Source: Pseudomonadota bacterium (GTDB lineage: Bacteria; Pseudomonadota; Gammaproteobacteria; Burkholderiales; Burkholderiaceae_C). From it: a stretch of DNA of 44,500 nucleotides. The DNA is taken from NCBI GenBank assembly GCA_963205115.1, contig CAUJHV010000001.1, positions 1 through 44,500 on the forward strand, written 5' to 3'. Below the pieces are notes generated by a model that saw only the letters and a program-made list of their open reading frames with translations, did no database searches and had not been told where the DNA came from. The translations under genes and the position numbers were made by a program. How positions within the stretch are numbered: position 1 is the first letter of the stretch; each line of letters begins with the position of its first letter. Below are positions 43,465 through 44,500 of this stretch, piece by piece.

Positions 43465-44283
43465 ATGACCGCCAACGCCCCCGCCCCCCTGCCCGCCGCC
43501 GCCTTCACCGTGCTCTCGCCCCGCAAGGTGCTGGCCAGCGAGCTGACGCGCGGCCCCTGGGACCCGCAGCACCAGCACGCCGGCCCGCCGATCGCGATGG
43601 TCTGCCGCGCGCTCGAAGCGGTGGCGCAGGACCACGGCCTCACGCACATCGGCCGGCTCACGGCCAACCTGCTGCGGCCGGTGCCGATCGGCGAACTCGA
43701 GATCGAGGTCGAGACCGACTACGCCGGCCGCAACGCGGCGCACTACTCGGCCCGGCTGTGGGGCGGCGGCAAGGAGCTGGCGCGCTTCACGGCGCTGGCG
43801 CAGCGCGAGAACGCCCTCGAACTGCCCGACGCGCTGGACGGCCACCCGCTGCCGCAGGCGCCGCTGCCGCCCGCCGACGGCGCACCCGAGCGCATGCCCT
43901 TCGGCCACCGGCTCACCGGCTATGCCGACCTGGTGGAGAACCGCATCGCCAGCGGCCGCTTCTTCCGCGGCCGCTGCGCGGCCTGGTTCCGGCTGCAGCG
44001 GCCGCTGGTCGAAGGCGAGGCGCCCAGCGGCTACCAGCGGGTGGCGGTCGCGGCCGACTCGGGCAACGGCATCTCCGCGGTGCTCGACTTCGCGCGCTTC
44101 AGCTTCGTCAATTCCGACCTCACCATCAACCTGCTGCGCCGCCCGCAGGGCGAGTGGATCTGCGTCGACGCGCGCACGCTGCTCGCCCCCAACGGCTGCG
44201 GGCTCGCGGAGTCCCAGCTGTTCGACGAAGCCGGGCTGATCGGCCGCGCCACGCAGAGCCTGGCGGTGCGCTCGCGCGGCTGA
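43465..44283 (+). CDS. TesB-like thioesterase family protein
   Basis: A 272-residue double-hotdog thioesterase-like protein. N-terminal RGPWDPQHQHAGPPIAMVCR and LTANLLRPVPIGELEIEVE, and C-terminal SFVNSDLTINLLRRPQGEWI and GCGLAESQLFDEAGLIGRAT, match the acyl-CoA thioesterase family (TesB type). It would hydrolyse acyl- or aroyl-CoA. It lies 66 bp after pobR in the same direction and may share aromatic metabolism; that is inference. Confidence 0.88.
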   Translation: MTANAPAPLPAAAFTVLSPRKVLASELTRGPWDPQHQHAGPPIAMVCRALEAVAQDHGLTHIGRLTANLLRPVPIGELEIEVETDYAGRNAAHYSARLWGGGKELARFTALAQRENALELPDALDGHPLPQAPLPPADGAPERMPFGHRLTGYADLVENRIASGRFFRGRCAAWFRLQRPLVEGEAPSGYQRVAVAADSGNGISAVLDFARFSFVNSDLTINLLRRPQGEWICVDARTLLAPNGCGLAESQLFDEAGLIGRATQSLAVRSRG

Positions 44284-44344
44284 GCGCGGCCACGCCGGTC
44301 GACACGCGCTGCGGCGCAACGGCGCGCTGGCCGGCGCCGGGGGC

Positions 44345-44500
44345 TCAGAAGCGCAGCGGCTCGCCCGGCTTGGCCACGTGCACCTGCACGCCGCTCGCGC
44401 TGCCCATCGCGGCGGTGAACTGCGCCGGCGTGCCCTTGGCCAGCGGGTTGGCGCCGTAGTGCATGGGGATCACGGCGCGCGGCTTCAGCAGGTCCTTCAC
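44345..44500 (-). CDS. Metal-dependent hydrolase, C-terminal part (UPF0173/UlaG-like), cut by window end
   Basis: The last 51 residues of a protein on the minus strand, continuing beyond the right edge. VIPMHYGANPLAKGTPAQF is the typical C-terminal metal-ligand segment of UPF0173-type metallo-beta-lactamase-fold hydrolases (IPMHYGTNPxxxGTPEEF). The stop is at 44345. Function of the family is not settled. Confidence 0.8.
   Translation of the reverse strand: MKDLLKPRAVIPMHYGANPLAKGTPAQFTAAMGSASGVQVHVAKPGEPLRF

Overview
The window looks like a chromosomal segment of a high-GC betaproteobacterium of the order Burkholderiales (Rubrivivax/Leptothrix/Variovorax-like). The reasons are the very GC-rich third codon positions, two orphan Bug-type (TTT) solute-binding proteins, several FCD-type GntR regulators, a pobA/pobR pair and a VF530-like protein. 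No rRNA, tRNA, CRISPR array or intact insertion sequence was seen. Genus-level placement is inference.

Three catabolic clusters, all on the minus strand, dominate. Each has its own solute-uptake protein and its own FCD-type GntR regulator, and each has a short near-perfect palindrome just before a leading gene. Cluster 1 (337-9552) runs SMP-30 lactonase, GntR, isocitrate/isopropylmalate-type dehydrogenase, Gfo/Idh/MocA dehydrogenase, TRAP transporter (dctPQM), ABM-domain protein, 3-oxo-tetronate kinase (otnK) and a TTT receptor. It looks like uptake and breakdown of a small sugar acid or its lactone. Cluster 2 (11647-22134) runs CitE-like lyase, a complete branched-chain-type ABC transporter (livJHMGF), an SDR with an altered active site, a class III CoA transferase, an isochorismatase-type amidohydrolase, a second CitE-like lyase, a PuuE-like deacetylase-fold hydrolase and GntR. 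Together they suggest opening of a cyclic imide or ureide, removal of the amide, CoA activation and C-C cleavage. Cluster 3 (34639-40793) has GntR, a TTT receptor, two enolase-superfamily sugar-acid dehydratase-like proteins, a fumarylacetoacetate-hydrolase-family protein and a D-2-hydroxyacid dehydrogenase, again fitting sugar-acid catabolism.

Between clusters 2 and 3 (about 22.1-34.6 kb) lies a mosaic of small units. It holds a two-gene unit encoding a YtkA-like lipoprotein and an unusual fusion of a di-haem cytochrome c peroxidase with an alpha/beta hydrolase. It also holds a LysR remnant, a DUF3563-like small protein, a LytS/LytTR two-component pair, a DUF2938 membrane protein, a cysteine-rich metallothionein-like peptide, DUF3703 and DUF6010-like genes, an FAD-linked oxidase, a VF530-like gene and a class V aminotransferase. 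Intergenic DNA here is longer and carries a dispersed repeat of about 180 bp; its other copy lies upstream of the MBL-fold hydrolase gene at 10339.

The right end (41254-44500) holds pobA (4-hydroxybenzoate 3-monooxygenase) divergent from its AraC-type regulator pobR, then a TesB-like thioesterase and the C-terminal end of a metal-dependent hydrolase cut by the window edge.
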